Source: Calothrix sp. NIES-3974
GTDB lineage: Bacteria > Cyanobacteriota > Cyanobacteriia > Cyanobacteriales > Nostocaceae
DNA length: 64,000 bases
Assembly (NCBI RefSeq): GCF_002368395.1
Contig: NZ_AP018254.1
Span: forward strand, 3,162,001-3,226,000
Direction of reading: 5' to 3'
This document shows positions 14,619 to 24,703 of this stretch, in pieces (within the stretch, counting starts at the first letter, position 1; each line of letters begins with the position of its first letter). Under the pieces are notes generated by a model. The model was not told where the DNA came from and did no database searches. It saw only the letters and a list, made by a program, of their open reading frames with translations. A program made the position numbers and the translations under genes.

Positions 14619-17354
14619 GTGAAGTTTCCGCCGCAGTATTTCCGCAAAAAAACCCTTTTATGCCTATTACTAGAAATTCCCCTATTATTTACCCATTTTT
14701 GTAATACACCTGTTCGAGCGAATCAACGCGATCGCCAAACTAGTCAAATCAGTGTAGTCTACAGTGCAGAGAATGCCAATCAGTGGGGGGAAATCAGTAA
14801 ACGCTTACAGGCGGCGGGATTGAGCTATTGTATTGTACCCCTGCATCGTGTCCAAACCTCTAGCGATTGGGGAGAAAGACGGGTATTACTGATGCCAAAC
14901 GTAGAAAATATTACCCCTATGCAAGCGATCGCTCTCGAAGAATGGATGAGTCGGGGAGGTCGATTAATCGCCACAGGTCCAGTGGGGGTGTCATCTTCTC
15001 CAGGGGTGCGGCAATTGTTACGTAATTTACTCGGTGGTTACTGGGGTTTTAGTTTGAATGATGCCCAAAGTTTACAACCCAGTAAAATCAAAAACATGGA
15101 TTGGAATCTCCAATCCGGTTTATCGGGTCAAGTTCGGGGTGGGGTTGTAGTTCCCGATTCCCTCAATGCTCAAACTGCTGCGGTGTGGAGTACTAACAAT
15201 AATTCTGCAGCTGTGATTGCTACTGAACGAACAACTTTGCTCGGTTGGCGTTTTGGTGGAGATACGGTTGCCAATCCCCAAATCGATCAAAATTGGTTGC
15301 GTGTTTCCGTGGAACGTCACATGAGATTACCGAGTAATGTGGCCACCAATATTGAGGGGGGAGACAAAAACTGTATTACCAATGTTGCCTCAATACCCAA
15401 TCCCAGTCAACCCAGAACTTCACCGAATCCAGTCACAACTAACCCCCCACCAGTCTCCAATGTTGGCTCAACAACCAATCCCAATCAACCCAGAACTTCG
15501 CCAACCACCCAAGGAACAGCACCCCGAATCCGTCCCAATGAAGCCATCGACCAACTAGAACAATCGGTACGTTGGAACATTGATCCCAATTCTAACGCTC
15601 CCATTAACGCCAATGAAGCCCGCGCTCTCCAGGAAGAACTGAATAACCTCATTGGACGGGTGGAAAGCGCCAACCTGGCATCATTGGTAAGAAACAATAC
15701 AAATACTTCTTCCCCATCCGCTAGTGCGGTGATTGCCTTGGCCAATACTAAAGGAATTATAAACGGCACAGAGCATACCCTCGCATCTGCTCGACAAACA
15801 GCCCAACAAATCCCCGAATTAATTCGTCAGCGACAATACGCAAGGGCTAGGCAAGCGTGGCTACAAGCCCGTACCAGCCTATGGCAACAGTTTCCCCTTA
15901 CCAGTCCCCTAGCTCCAGCAGAAACCCGTGCCGTTTGGCTGGATCGGGGTACAATTGTTCGTGCCGGGAGTGAGGCCGGATTGGCGCAAATTTTTGACCG
16001 TTTTGCCCAAACAGGAATTAATACCGTCTTTTTTGAAACCCTGAATGCGAGTTATCCCATCTATCCCAGCCTTGTTGCTCCCCAACAAAATCCCCTGACA
16101 AAGGGTTGGGACCCCCTCGCGAGTGCGGTGAAATTAGCGAAACAACGGAATATGGAGCTACATGCTTGGGTGTGGGTGTTTGCGGCTGGCAATGTGCAAC
16201 ACAATCCGTTAGTTGGCATGAGTAGTGATTATCCCGGACCCGTATTAGCGGCAAACCCTGATTGGGCTGGATTTGACCACCGTGGACAAACCATACCCCA
16301 AGGACAAGGTAAACCCTTTTTTGACCCAGCCAATCCCCAGGTGCGGGATTATTTGTTGCGGTTATACACGGAAATCGTCACCAAGTATGATGTGGATGGG
16401 TTACAACTCGATTACATCCGCTATCCCTTCCAAGACCCCAATGCCGGACGTAGCTATGGATATGGTAAAGCAGCGCGGGAAATTTTTCAGCAACGTTATG
16501 GAGTTGATCCAATCACAATTAATCCCCAGCAAGCAGATTTATGGCGAAAATGGACAGACTTTCGCACCCAACAGGTTGACAGTTTTGTGGCAATGGTCTC
16601 CAGGCAACTCAAACGGCAACGCCCCCGTTTAAAATTATCAGTGGCGGTATTCCCCTTACCTCGCAACGAACGCATTCAGAAAATCCAACAAAACTGGGAA
16701 TATTGGGCACAACGGGGAGACGTGGATTTAATTGTACCCATGACCTATGCCACGGAAACCTATAAGTTTGAACGATTAGCCCAACCTTGGGTAGCATCAA
16801 TTCGCTTTGAGCAATTGGGTTCAGCCCTACTTTTACCAGGAATTCGCCTACTTAATTTGCCCAAGTTGGGGACATTCGACCAGTTGCAAGCAATTCGCGA
16901 TTTTCCCGTAGCTGGGTATGCCCTGTTTGCCGCCGAAAACCTCAACCCGGATATCCAAACTATGCTCAAGAATACCCAAGTGGGTAATTCCCGCAGTAAT
17001 ACATCAATTATCCCCCACCGCCAACCCTTCCTGGCAGCCGCCCAGAGGTATCAAGCTTTACACGGCGAATGGAAACTTGCCCAAAGTAATAATCAGCTGC
17101 GTTTACCAGCGACAGTTAGGGAGAGTTTTAATCAACAAGCCCAATTAGTTGAACAGGCACTTAATCAACTTCAAGATAAACCCAAATCCAGTCAAATTAG
17201 TGCAGCCCGTGCTAGTATTAGGAGATTTCGAGCCAATTATCAAAACTGGATGCGATCGCATTTTCAAACCAATCCCTATCAAGTCCGTCTCTGGGAAAAT
17301 CGCTTGATTACGGTGGAAAAGTTGCTACGCTACGGTGAACGAGTTTCTCGGTAA
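14619..17354 (+). CDS. Secreted GHL10 family glycoside hydrolase-like protein
   Basis: A 911-aa exported protein. The GTG start is preceded by AGAAGGAG at a good distance. The N-terminus has a signal-like segment (LLCLLLEIPLLFTHFCNTPVRA). Residues about 45-250 form a ThuA/GATase-like region (VLLMPNVENITPMQAIALEEWMSRGGRLIATGP). A Pro/Asn/Thr linker at about 262-310 contains a tandem repeat (SNVGSTTNPNQPRTSP resembling the preceding TNVASIPNPSQPRTSP). The GHL10 domain begins at ETRAVWLDRGTIV (about residue 430) and holds VDGLQLDYIRYPF and DVDLIVPMTYATETY, typical acidic-site segments of this TIM-barrel family. The C-terminal 150 aa are helical. Its substrate is unknown; cell wall or exopolysaccharide is likely. 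Confidence 0.85.
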   Translation: MKFPPQYFRKKTLLCLLLEIPLLFTHFCNTPVRANQRDRQTSQISVVYSAENANQWGEISKRLQAAGLSYCIVPLHRVQTSSDWGERRVLLMPNVENITPMQAIALEEWMSRGGRLIATGPVGVSSSPGVRQLLRNLLGGYWGFSLNDAQSLQPSKIKNMDWNLQSGLSGQVRGGVVVPDSLNAQTAAVWSTNNNSAAVIATERTTLLGWRFGGDTVANPQIDQNWLRVSVERHMRLPSNVATNIEGGDKNCITNVASIPNPSQPRTSPNPVTTNPPPVSNVGSTTNPNQPRTSPTTQGTAPRIRPNEAIDQLEQSVRWNIDPNSNAPINANEARALQEELNNLIGRVESANLASLVRNNTNTSSPSASAVIALANTKGIINGTEHTLASARQTAQQIPELIRQRQYARARQAWLQARTSLWQQFPLTSPLAPAETRAVWLDRGTIVRAGSEAGLAQIFDRFAQTGINTVFFETLNASYPIYPSLVAPQQNPLTKGWDPLASAVKLAKQRNMELHAWVWVFAAGNVQHNPLVGMSSDYPGPVLAANPDWAGFDHRGQTIPQGQGKPFFDPANPQVRDYLLRLYTEIVTKYDVDGLQLDYIRYPFQDPNAGRSYGYGKAAREIFQQRYGVDPITINPQQADLWRKWTDFRTQQVDSFVAMVSRQLKRQRPRLKLSVAVFPLPRNERIQKIQQNWEYWAQRGDVDLIVPMTYATETYKFERLAQPWVASIRFEQLGSALLLPGIRLLNLPKLGTFDQLQAIRDFPVAGYALFAAENLNPDIQTMLKNTQVGNSRSNTSIIPHRQPFLAAAQRYQALHGEWKLAQSNNQLRLPATVRESFNQQAQLVEQALNQLQDKPKSSQISAARASIRRFRANYQNWMRSHFQTNPYQVRLWENRLITVEKLLRYGERVSR

Positions 17355-17404
17355 TAGGCGATTTGGGATTTTGGTTTGTGAAATATTTGCTGTGTCAGCG
17401 ACTA

Positions 17405-18262
17405 TTACTTCCGACGTTTACCTTTTTGCCAACTTTGACTATTATCTTGTTTCTGAAATTCCCCCTTGGGAAATAACTTGATTGTTAATTCCTCATAACT
17501 ACCTTCAAAATCGCATTGACCTAATAATGGACATCCCTGACAGTAAAGACCCTCTGTGTAGCGTTGTAAATTTTCACGGTTGAAAAAATAGGGTTTGTGA
17601 CTAAAGGTGCTGGCGACCCATTGCCATGATAAATTATTGCTGGCTGGGTCTCCATCTAATAAATGCTCTAAAAACCATCTCGCTCCCGCTTGCCAAGCCA
17701 CTCTCCGCCAGTGAACTATATAGGCGGCTAGCCACATGCGTATATGGTTATGCAAGTATCCTGTTGTATATAACTCTTGGCGAAATGCGTCGATACAGAC
17801 TAAACCCGTTGTCCCGTTGCGAATATCATCTGGTAATTCTGGGGCATATTCACTGCTGGCAAAACCCGTTTTATAATCTTCTTGGTTTTCCCAAATTTTA
17901 TCCGCCAATTTAAAATATAAACGTTGCCAATAATCTCGCCACCCCAATTCATTGATCAACTTCATCGCCTCGTCATCATGGTTGACGCGTTCGAGGACAA
18001 AATCCCGCACTTCTCGTAAGCTTAACACCCCATGACGCAAATAGGGGGATAGCCGTGTCACCGCACCGTTAAGGAAATTGCGGGTTTTGGCATATTTTAC
18101 CGGATCGACCTTTTGCAAACGTTGTCGAGCAATTTTATAACCACCATGAATGGGACTCACATGGTCATCATTCCTAACCGCATCGGGGAATTGTTCCCGC
18201 AGGTAGTCAATTAATTCCTCGCGGTTTTGAAAATCACGGCGCATATTTTTAGACTTAGACAT
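17405..18262 (-). CDS. FAD-binding photolyase/cryptochrome homologue lacking the antenna domain
   Basis: A 285-aa protein equivalent to only the FAD-binding half of photolyases. It has SPYLRHGVLSLREV, ELGWRDYWQRLY, TGYLHNHIRMWLAAYIVHW and DGDPASNNLSWQWVAS, the segments that hold FAD. The usual N-terminal Rossmann antenna domain is absent and no upstream frame supplies it. Four cysteines stand out: C156, C241, C244 and C250 (YCQGCPLLGQC). The spacing of one Cys followed about 85 residues later by CxxC and another Cys recalls the [4Fe-4S] ligands of FeS-type prokaryotic photolyases. DNA repair or light signalling is possible; neither is shown. There is a Lys/Arg-rich C-terminus. Confidence 0.82.
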   Translation of the reverse strand: MSKSKNMRRDFQNREELIDYLREQFPDAVRNDDHVSPIHGGYKIARQRLQKVDPVKYAKTRNFLNGAVTRLSPYLRHGVLSLREVRDFVLERVNHDDEAMKLINELGWRDYWQRLYFKLADKIWENQEDYKTGFASSEYAPELPDDIRNGTTGLVCIDAFRQELYTTGYLHNHIRMWLAAYIVHWRRVAWQAGARWFLEHLLDGDPASNNLSWQWVASTFSHKPYFFNRENLQRYTEGLYCQGCPLLGQCDFEGSYEELTIKLFPKGEFQKQDNSQSWQKGKRRK

Positions 18263-18803
18263 AATTTTTGTGATTAATCCTAGCTTGAAAGTGAGTTGGG
18301 AGTGGGGAGTGGGAAAAAACCACTTTCATCTCCAAAAGAAGCTGCGCTATGGGAATCTACGGTTCTGATGTCAGCATTACATGGCGACTTAGTACCATTT
18401 CACTAAAATTTTGATACATTTAATCCCCCTGCATCCCCGTCAGGTATCAACACCAAAATAAAACGGTGTTAGAGAATATTTGGAAAGTGTCAATAAATAC
18501 TTTATTCACCACTTCTTGGAAACAGGAAATAAGCTCAAACAATATATTTGTCCTTATCTACTGACTTGAAAGTGAGTCGGGAGTGGGAAAAATCAACTTT
18601 TATAGGTTCTGATGTCAGCATTACATGACGGCTACTCCCAATTCCCTATTCCCCACTCCCAAAAAACGAGCTGGTTAAGTATTAAAAGCAACTTTTCACA
18701 TAACCTCTAAGTACAGCATTTCGTAAATCCGTGACGAAATAAATGACCTAATCGGTAAAACCTTGGGAGACTCAATGACGCTACGAACTTATACAAAGCT
18801 GTA
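18263..18803. other. Intergenic region with a local direct repeat
   Basis: Two related copies at about 18288-18390 and 18566-18635 share GAAAGTGAGT(T/C)GGGAGTGGG and GGTTCTGATGTCAGCATTACATG(G/A)CG. Related GACTCACTTTCAAGG (27386-27400) and GAAAGAGAGTTGGG (39239-39252) occur elsewhere. No gene was seen. Confidence 0.6.
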
Positions 18804-20624
18804 CTAAGCGGGAACGACAAATTTCTCACTTCCAGCTAAACCAAAAGCCGCATGAATCACCTGTAAAGCCTTCACTCCTTCACTTTGGGAAACCACACAA
18901 CTAATTTTAATTTCGGAAGTGGCAATCATTTGGATATTAATCTGATTTTGTGCCAGGGCTGTAAACATTTTAGCCGCGACTCCTGGTTGTCCCACCATCC
19001 CTGCACCAACAATACTTACTTTACTAATTTCCTGATCTAACACCACCTCACCCCAACCGTATTCCTTCCCAGCTGTAATTAACATTTCTTGGGCTGCGAG
19101 GGCATCCATCCGTGCTACTGTAAAAGCAATATCGCGAGTCGGTACACCGTTAATGATATGACAGCGTTGTGATTGAATAATCATGTCCACACTGATGGTT
19201 TTTTCCGCCAATAAACCGAATAACTTGGCAGCCATACCAGGTTTGTCGGGAACATGACGGATGGCGATGCGGGCTTGATTTTGGTCAAGGGCAACACCAC
19301 GCACGGGCGGTTTGCCAGTATTTTTACCTGGATGAATATCTACCACAGAGCGGATGGGAGAAGAAGTAATTTCAAAAGCTTGGGAGAGGGCACTAACTGC
19401 GCGATCGCAATCACAAACATCCACCACACAACTCACCTTCACCTCACTGGTGGAAATCATCCGGATATTCACACCAGCCTCTGCCAAGGTAGCAAACATT
19501 TTCGCTGCTACACCGGGTCTGCCAATCATTCCTGCCCCGGCAATACTTACCTTAGCAATATCCGATTTTACCATCACCTCGGCGGTGTCACTGCCATGTT
19601 CCCCTGGATTGGATAAAGCTGGTGCGATCGCGGCGGCAACTGCTTCTGCCTTTGGTAATATGGGGGTCATGACGGTAAAGGCAATGTCATTCGTATTACC
19701 TTCATGGATAGATTGAATAATTAAATCCACATCCACATTTTGACGGGAAATTTCCCCAAACAGACTAGCAGCAACCCCTGGACGGTCGGGAACCCGTAGT
19801 AACGCCACCCGTGCCTGGTTGGTATCAAATTCAATCGCATCCACTGGCCGCGCCAACTCTAAATTAATCAGCGATCGCTCTGGCGGTCGAGTTGATCTTA
19901 CCCAAGTACCCGGTGCATCACTCCAACTAGAACGCACCACCAACGGCACACCATAGTTACGAGCAATTTCCACTGCCCTAGGATGTAATACCTTCGCTCC
20001 TAAACTGGCTAATTCCAGCATCTCATCACTGGTGATTTCTGCCATTAACTGAGCTTCGGGAACTAAACGGGGGTCTGTAGTTAATATCCCCGGAACATCG
20101 GTATAAATTTCACAATAATCTGCTCCTAAAGCCGCCGCTAAAGCCACCGCGGAGGTATCCGAACCCCCCCGACCCAAGGTGGTAATTTCCAAATTTGCGG
20201 TACTACTGATGCCTTGAAAACCAGCAACCACCACCACTTTACCCTCTTGGAGGTGTTGCTGAATCCGTTCGGTACTAATTTGCAAAATCCGCGCCTTTGT
20301 ATGGGTAGCTTCTGTAACAATTCCTACCTGCGCCCCAGTCATCGAAATCGCCGCTTGTCCACACTCCTGTAAAGCCATACTCAACAAGGCAATAGTTACC
20401 TGTTCCCCAGTTGACAGCAGCATATCCATTTCCCGGCGATTAGGAGTCGGCGAAATTTCGTAGGCCAATTTTACCAGTCCATCGGTAGTTTTCCCCATCG
20501 CCGAAACCACAACCACCAAGGAGTTACCTGCATTCACACTTTTACACACGCGCTGCGCAACCGCTTGAATGCGTTCCACCGAACCAACAGAAGTCCCACC
20601 GTACTTTTGAACTATCAGCGCCAT
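18804..20624 (-). CDS. lysC: Aspartate kinase with four ACT domains
   Basis: Phosphorylates aspartate, the first step toward lysine, threonine and methionine. I start at MALIVQKYGGTSVGSVERI (ATG 20624), since the conserved KYGGTS motif lies at residues 7-12; an upstream ATG adds five residues. The kinase domain covers about residues 1-245 (FQGISSTANLEITTLGRGGSDTSA binds substrate). Two tandem pairs of ACT domains follow, recognisable by repeated RVPDRPGVAASLFGEI, KVSIAGAGMIGRPGVAAKMF, RHVPDKPGMAAKLF and KVSIVGAGMVGQPGVAAKMF. The duplicated regulatory part is characteristic of cyanobacterial aspartate kinase and implies allosteric feedback by amino acids. The gene stands alone. Confidence 0.95.
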   Translation of the reverse strand: MALIVQKYGGTSVGSVERIQAVAQRVCKSVNAGNSLVVVVSAMGKTTDGLVKLAYEISPTPNRREMDMLLSTGEQVTIALLSMALQECGQAAISMTGAQVGIVTEATHTKARILQISTERIQQHLQEGKVVVVAGFQGISSTANLEITTLGRGGSDTSAVALAAALGADYCEIYTDVPGILTTDPRLVPEAQLMAEITSDEMLELASLGAKVLHPRAVEIARNYGVPLVVRSSWSDAPGTWVRSTRPPERSLINLELARPVDAIEFDTNQARVALLRVPDRPGVAASLFGEISRQNVDVDLIIQSIHEGNTNDIAFTVMTPILPKAEAVAAAIAPALSNPGEHGSDTAEVMVKSDIAKVSIAGAGMIGRPGVAAKMFATLAEAGVNIRMISTSEVKVSCVVDVCDCDRAVSALSQAFEITSSPIRSVVDIHPGKNTGKPPVRGVALDQNQARIAIRHVPDKPGMAAKLFGLLAEKTISVDMIIQSQRCHIINGVPTRDIAFTVARMDALAAQEMLITAGKEYGWGEVVLDQEISKVSIVGAGMVGQPGVAAKMFTALAQNQINIQMIATSEIKISCVVSQSEGVKALQVIHAAFGLAGSEKFVVPA

Positions 20625-20860
20625 ATTAATCAATAACAAAAGATAAACAGCAAATAGGTATCACAGAAGGCGATTTTACTAACTTATCAGAATCACCACA
20701 CCGAAAGCAGTTTTAGTTTACATTTTGTTTGCAGTTTACTTTACATACTCAACAAACCAAAAGGGAAATATATCAACCAACCCTGGCGTAATTTTGCATC
20801 AGTTCCATGTCTTAGGAATATATATCCTTCAGACGATTTCTGACCAAACTGCCCCAAATT

Positions 20861-22243
20861 ATGCTGGAAAACTACAATTTGATGCATCTCCCCAACGGTT
20901 TTACACACCAATTAACCACAGATCACCTGATCACATCACCAGTATCTTTATTCACCAACACCCTGAAAGTCAATAGCAGCATCAATCCTTTTTATCGCCT
21001 TTCTAGCAGTTTAGATACTGATGTCGCAAATGTAATCACTGATTCAATTACTCCTAATCATGATATTCAGATCGATTCCTGTGACGAAACCATCATCAAT
21101 CAACTCAGTAGTCACTACCAACTAACTTTCACTGGGGAAAACCAAACGGATTTTGATTATTGGTTTCCTAACCTCCAGATCGATTTTCCCTCCCCAGAAG
21201 TCACAATCGATATGGAAATACCAAATCCGAACCTTCATTTCACCTCTTCCCCCCTCAGTTCCACCTCCAATCCCCAACCGACCTACACCACCCAGTCTTA
21301 CAACTTCAGTCCAGTCTATGGTGATGGTTTAATTGATGCAGCAAATGCAGTTGCTACAGCCATAGGTTTACCCCGCTTCAGCGACATTCCCAACCACAGC
21401 AACATATACACCTGGGGATTAGATGCAATCAGTGTCCCCGAAGTTTGGACACAGGGATACACAGGTGAAGGTGTGGTAGTAGCAGTGATTGATAGTGGGG
21501 TTGATTTTACCCACCCAGATTTAGATGACAATATCTGGATTAATACTGGTGAAATTTTTGGGGACGGTATCGACAATGATGGCAACGGATATATCGATGA
21601 CTTGATTGGTTGGGATTTTGTCGGTAATGACTACAATCCGATGGATGAGGAAACCCACGGAACCCACGTCGCTGGCATTATTGCCGCAGAAGCAAATGGT
21701 TATGGTATGGTTGGAGTTGCTTACAATGCCAAAATTATGCCTATTCGCGTCTTTGATGCAAATGGTCGGGGAACCCAGAAAGATTTTATTAAAGGAATTA
21801 TTTATGCTGCGGATAATGGAGCAGATGTGATTAACCTCAGTCTGACAACGGGAGGATATAGTCCGGAGGTGGAAGCCGCAGTCAAATATGCGACCGAACG
21901 TGGTGCGATTGTCGTGATGGCAGCTGGAAATAACGGTGGGGAAGAACCTGTCTATCCCGCAGCTTTAGCAAAATACTGGGGTATAGCCGTTGGTGCGATT
22001 GATATCAATTACAATATGGCCGATTTTAGTAATCGAGCGGGTTCTGATAGTAGTCTTTATTACGTAGTCGCACCAGGAAAAGATATATATTCCACAACAC
22101 CAAATGATACCTATGGGTTTCTGAGTGGCACTTCAATGGCTACACCATATGTATCTGGAGTTGCAGCTTTAATGTTAAGTGCAAATCCGGATTTAACACC
22201 AGCAGATATTCGCCAAATTATTGCCGCAACTGCGATTGGTTAA
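20861..22243 (+). CDS. Subtilisin-like serine protease (S8 family)
   Basis: A 460-aa peptidase with the full catalytic triad: Asp211 in AVIDSGVDFTHPDL, His266 in HGTHVAGI and Ser425 in SGTSMATPYVSGVAALM. GDGIDNDGNGYIDD at about 228-244 looks like a calcium-binding loop. The first 170 residues are Thr/Ser/Asn/Pro-rich, resembling a propeptide or linker; no clear signal peptide is visible, so export is uncertain. It resembles cyanobacterial calcium-dependent proteases of the PrcA type. The gene is divergent from lysC, with 236 bases between the starts. Confidence 0.88.
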   Translation: MLENYNLMHLPNGFTHQLTTDHLITSPVSLFTNTLKVNSSINPFYRLSSSLDTDVANVITDSITPNHDIQIDSCDETIINQLSSHYQLTFTGENQTDFDYWFPNLQIDFPSPEVTIDMEIPNPNLHFTSSPLSSTSNPQPTYTTQSYNFSPVYGDGLIDAANAVATAIGLPRFSDIPNHSNIYTWGLDAISVPEVWTQGYTGEGVVVAVIDSGVDFTHPDLDDNIWINTGEIFGDGIDNDGNGYIDDLIGWDFVGNDYNPMDEETHGTHVAGIIAAEANGYGMVGVAYNAKIMPIRVFDANGRGTQKDFIKGIIYAADNGADVINLSLTTGGYSPEVEAAVKYATERGAIVVMAAGNNGGEEPVYPAALAKYWGIAVGAIDINYNMADFSNRAGSDSSLYYVVAPGKDIYSTTPNDTYGFLSGTSMATPYVSGVAALMLSANPDLTPADIRQIIAATAIG

Positions 22244-22311
22244 CTTGAAAAAATAGAGGTAGTAGGGAGTAGGGAGTAGTAATGGTAATTACACCTCTGT
22301 CCTAATTATCC

Positions 22312-22426
22312 AGGACTTACGCAAGGACGACGTAAACACCGTCATTGCACTTCTTCGCGCAGCGGATCGACTTGCTTGCGTAGCAATCCCAAACATCTGA
22401 TTTCCTGTAAAGAGTTTGTAAGTCCT
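22312..22426. mobile_element. MITE-like element with perfect 9-base terminal repeats
   Basis: AGGACTTAC at 22312-22320 and GTAAGTCCT at 22418-22426 enclose 115 bases without coding potential. The interior, read on the minus strand, contains GCGAAGAAGTGCAATGACGG, nearly identical to 38901-39021 and similar to 30433-30549. The rest of 22244-22726 holds GGGAGTA heptamers (about 22255-22280), short hairpins and an AT-rich promoter stretch before 22727. Confidence 0.75.
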
Positions 22427-22726
22427 ACTTATCTATAAAGGGTTGGGGTAGTTGTATGTAGTGCGGTTAGGCTGACGCTCACGGCGAAGCCAAACTATAA
22501 AAATAGTTCTTCTGATTACTATTCTCTATTTTCCAGAAAGTCCCTCCATGAGATTTGGACACAGCCAAACATGAAAAAAGCCCCTATTCACTACCCTTTA
22601 TTTTAATTACACGAATACCTGATAAATGTGACAGCTTGGTGACAGCTTGAACCAAGTAGGTTGAATTACTGTAGGATGGGTTAACGTAGCATAACCCATG
22701 CGGTTCAAATATGAACTTTTGAAAAA

Positions 22727-23686
22727 ATGGACCTATTGATCTGGTTAGGTATATTCGTAGTTAGTCTGGCAGTTTTAATTACTGCTGCGAGATTTTTTAC
22801 GGATGCGGCAGAAATTATTGGTTTGGCTTTGGGGATGTCTCCTTTTGTGATTGGAGTAATTATTGTTTCTATCGGTACTTCCCTCCCGGAGTTAGTTTCC
22901 TCCGTGATTGCGGTTAGTCAACAAGTATCGGAAATAGTTCCTGGTAATGTAATTGGCTCCAGTATTTCTAATTTATTTTTTGTGCTTGGGATTGCTAGCT
23001 TGTTTACCAGAGCGGCAATTCAATTGGGTGATCAATATATATTTATCGACCTCAATTTCTTAATGGCCACTGTATTTATTGTGGTACTCACAATGTATGA
23101 TGGCAAGATTACGGTAGGGGAAGGAATAATTTGTCTTGTCGCCTATTGTATCTATGTGTTTTATCTTCTGAAGGATGGTAGTACACCAATAGATATTTTG
23201 CTAGATGAAAATGTGAAAGCCGAAGGGAGAAAGGGCAATATTCGCATTCAGGATGTGCTGATTGTAACTCTGGGCGGAATATTTATCTATCTGGGAGCAA
23301 GATACACAATTATTTCTTTAGAAAAGCTGGCTGAGATTATGAGTATCAGCAAAGCAATTGTTTCTGTGACTTTACTTTCCTTTGGTACAACGTTACCGGA
23401 AACTGTTGTCAGTGCAACCGCTTCTCGTCAGGGTAAGGGGGAAATTGCGATTGGTAATATACTTGGTTCTTGTATTTTTAATGGTTTAGCAATTTCTGGA
23501 GTGGCTTCTTTTTTTGGGACTTTAATTGTGACACCCGAAGTATTAAGATTTCCCCTACCGATTTACTGTGTTGCGGCTTTATTATTCTATCTTTTAACTC
23601 AAGATAAAAATGTTTCCCGGTGGGAGGGTTTAATATTTTTGTTGATGTATATATTTTTTATTGGCAAAATCGCTAATATTCTGTAG
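22727..23686 (+). CDS. Calcium/sodium antiporter, CaCA family (YrbG-like)
   Basis: A 319-aa integral membrane protein with about ten hydrophobic segments, predicted to exchange calcium or another cation against sodium or protons. The two inverted alpha repeats of the CaCA superfamily are present: SIGTSLPELVSSVIA with GNVIGSSISNLFFVLG in the first half, and SFGTTLPETVVSATA with GNILGSCIFNGLAISG in the second. Length and layout match YrbG-type exchangers rather than larger eukaryote-type NCX proteins. It has no close neighbours in an operon. Confidence 0.88.
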   Translation: MDLLIWLGIFVVSLAVLITAARFFTDAAEIIGLALGMSPFVIGVIIVSIGTSLPELVSSVIAVSQQVSEIVPGNVIGSSISNLFFVLGIASLFTRAAIQLGDQYIFIDLNFLMATVFIVVLTMYDGKITVGEGIICLVAYCIYVFYLLKDGSTPIDILLDENVKAEGRKGNIRIQDVLIVTLGGIFIYLGARYTIISLEKLAEIMSISKAIVSVTLLSFGTTLPETVVSATASRQGKGEIAIGNILGSCIFNGLAISGVASFFGTLIVTPEVLRFPLPIYCVAALLFYLLTQDKNVSRWEGLIFLLMYIFFIGKIANIL

Positions 23687-23740
23687 TCTAACTGACTTTG
23701 AAGCCAGCGATCGCATAATCTCCCCTTCTCATCCCCCGTT

Positions 23741-23866
23741 TGTTTTCTGCTTGGCTTGAGCAGCCTTCTATAACAGCGTTCAAAGCAATATTGACTTTAT
23801 CCCAAAAATCAGCCCATTTTTCCTTCACTGGAAGGGGTGATCAATTGATCCTGGATTTTGAGCGAG
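23741..23866 (-). pseudogene. Decayed second copy of the DUF2256 gene
   Basis: On the minus strand this region aligns along most of its length with the intact DUF2256 gene at 24704-24874. It keeps CGCTCAAAATCC, AAAAATGGGCTGATT, TGGGAT and GAACGCTGT. The conserved KKWADCWDDVKYCSERC becomes KWADFWDKVNIALNAV: the cysteines of that stretch are replaced, and the CPVC part is unrecognisable and out of frame (a TGA lies just before the readable part). I read it as a degenerate paralogue. The rest of 23687-24075 is intergenic with no other gene seen. Confidence 0.6.
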
Positions 23867-24075
23867 TAAGTTGTCAGCCTTGAGCAACGGATTGATTTTC
23901 CTTCTACTACTCCTGTCACAGACTATTCCCTGTGAGTTTTTGGATTTTGTGAGAAATGGGGGTGATGGATATAAGTGAAATACCAATTATACAGATGTTT
24001 TCATCTATACCTTTGTTTTGTAATACCAGTTAGAGTCAGAGGTCAAAAGTCTACTTGATAACAATAACTCAATGA

Positions 24076-24654
24076 ATGAAAAAAAAACTTGAATATTTTC
24101 AAGAAAAATTAATTTCATTACCAGAAATCGGACTTAAGTATGCAGAGATGCTGCGCAGGTTAGAAAAATATCAAAACATTATCCTGATTTATACCCGTGA
24201 TTATACAGATAAACTCCAAGAAGTGCAGAGTATATCTCCCGGAGAAGACCTGAGCTTTCTAAGTTTTTTTACAGAACAAACTAGTCTTTCTTTTCAAGAA
24301 GAGATAAGTGCCGAGTTACAATACTTCCATCATGGATTTAGTTTAATTGATAAAGCGATCGCATCTATCCGTGGACAAGTGGCAATTGAGCAAACTAAAC
24401 GGGAGCGGGAGGAACAGGTGCTGATTTTTGCACTAAGTACGGGAATTGCGGTCGGGGGGAATGTTGCATCTAGTATTCAAGTAGCACTTCCAGAACATAA
24501 TGAGGATAAAGGAATTAACGGGATTAAACCGGAAAATTTTTTCATGTCTTTTTTCGCAAGTTTAATTTTCAGTGTCATTATTGGTTTGCTAATTTGGAAA
24601 TACTTTGGTAAATCCCTGGAGCGCAAAAAAATTATCCATGAAGATGATAGGTAG
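24076..24654 (+). CDS. Uncharacterised protein with two membrane segments
   Basis: A 192-aa protein. The first 110 residues are helical and charged, probably coiled coil (EYFQEKLISLPEIGLKYAEMLRRLEKY; later IRGQVAIEQTKREREEQ). A hydrophobic glycine/alanine segment follows (VLIFALSTGIAVGGNVASSIQVAL), then a polar loop and a second helix (FFMSFFASLIFSVIIGLLIWKYF) ending in a basic tail. This helical-bundle-plus-two-helices form resembles the C-terminal membrane module of some cyanobacterial multi-domain proteins, so it may be a stand-alone module or a remnant of a longer gene. I do not recognise a family and assign no function. Confidence 0.6.
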   Translation: MKKKLEYFQEKLISLPEIGLKYAEMLRRLEKYQNIILIYTRDYTDKLQEVQSISPGEDLSFLSFFTEQTSLSFQEEISAELQYFHHGFSLIDKAIASIRGQVAIEQTKREREEQVLIFALSTGIAVGGNVASSIQVALPEHNEDKGINGIKPENFFMSFFASLIFSVIIGLLIWKYFGKSLERKKIIHEDDR

Positions 24655-24703
24655 ATGTGAGGTTTATCAAACTCACTCCAACCCCTCCCCAAAATTACCC
24701 TCA

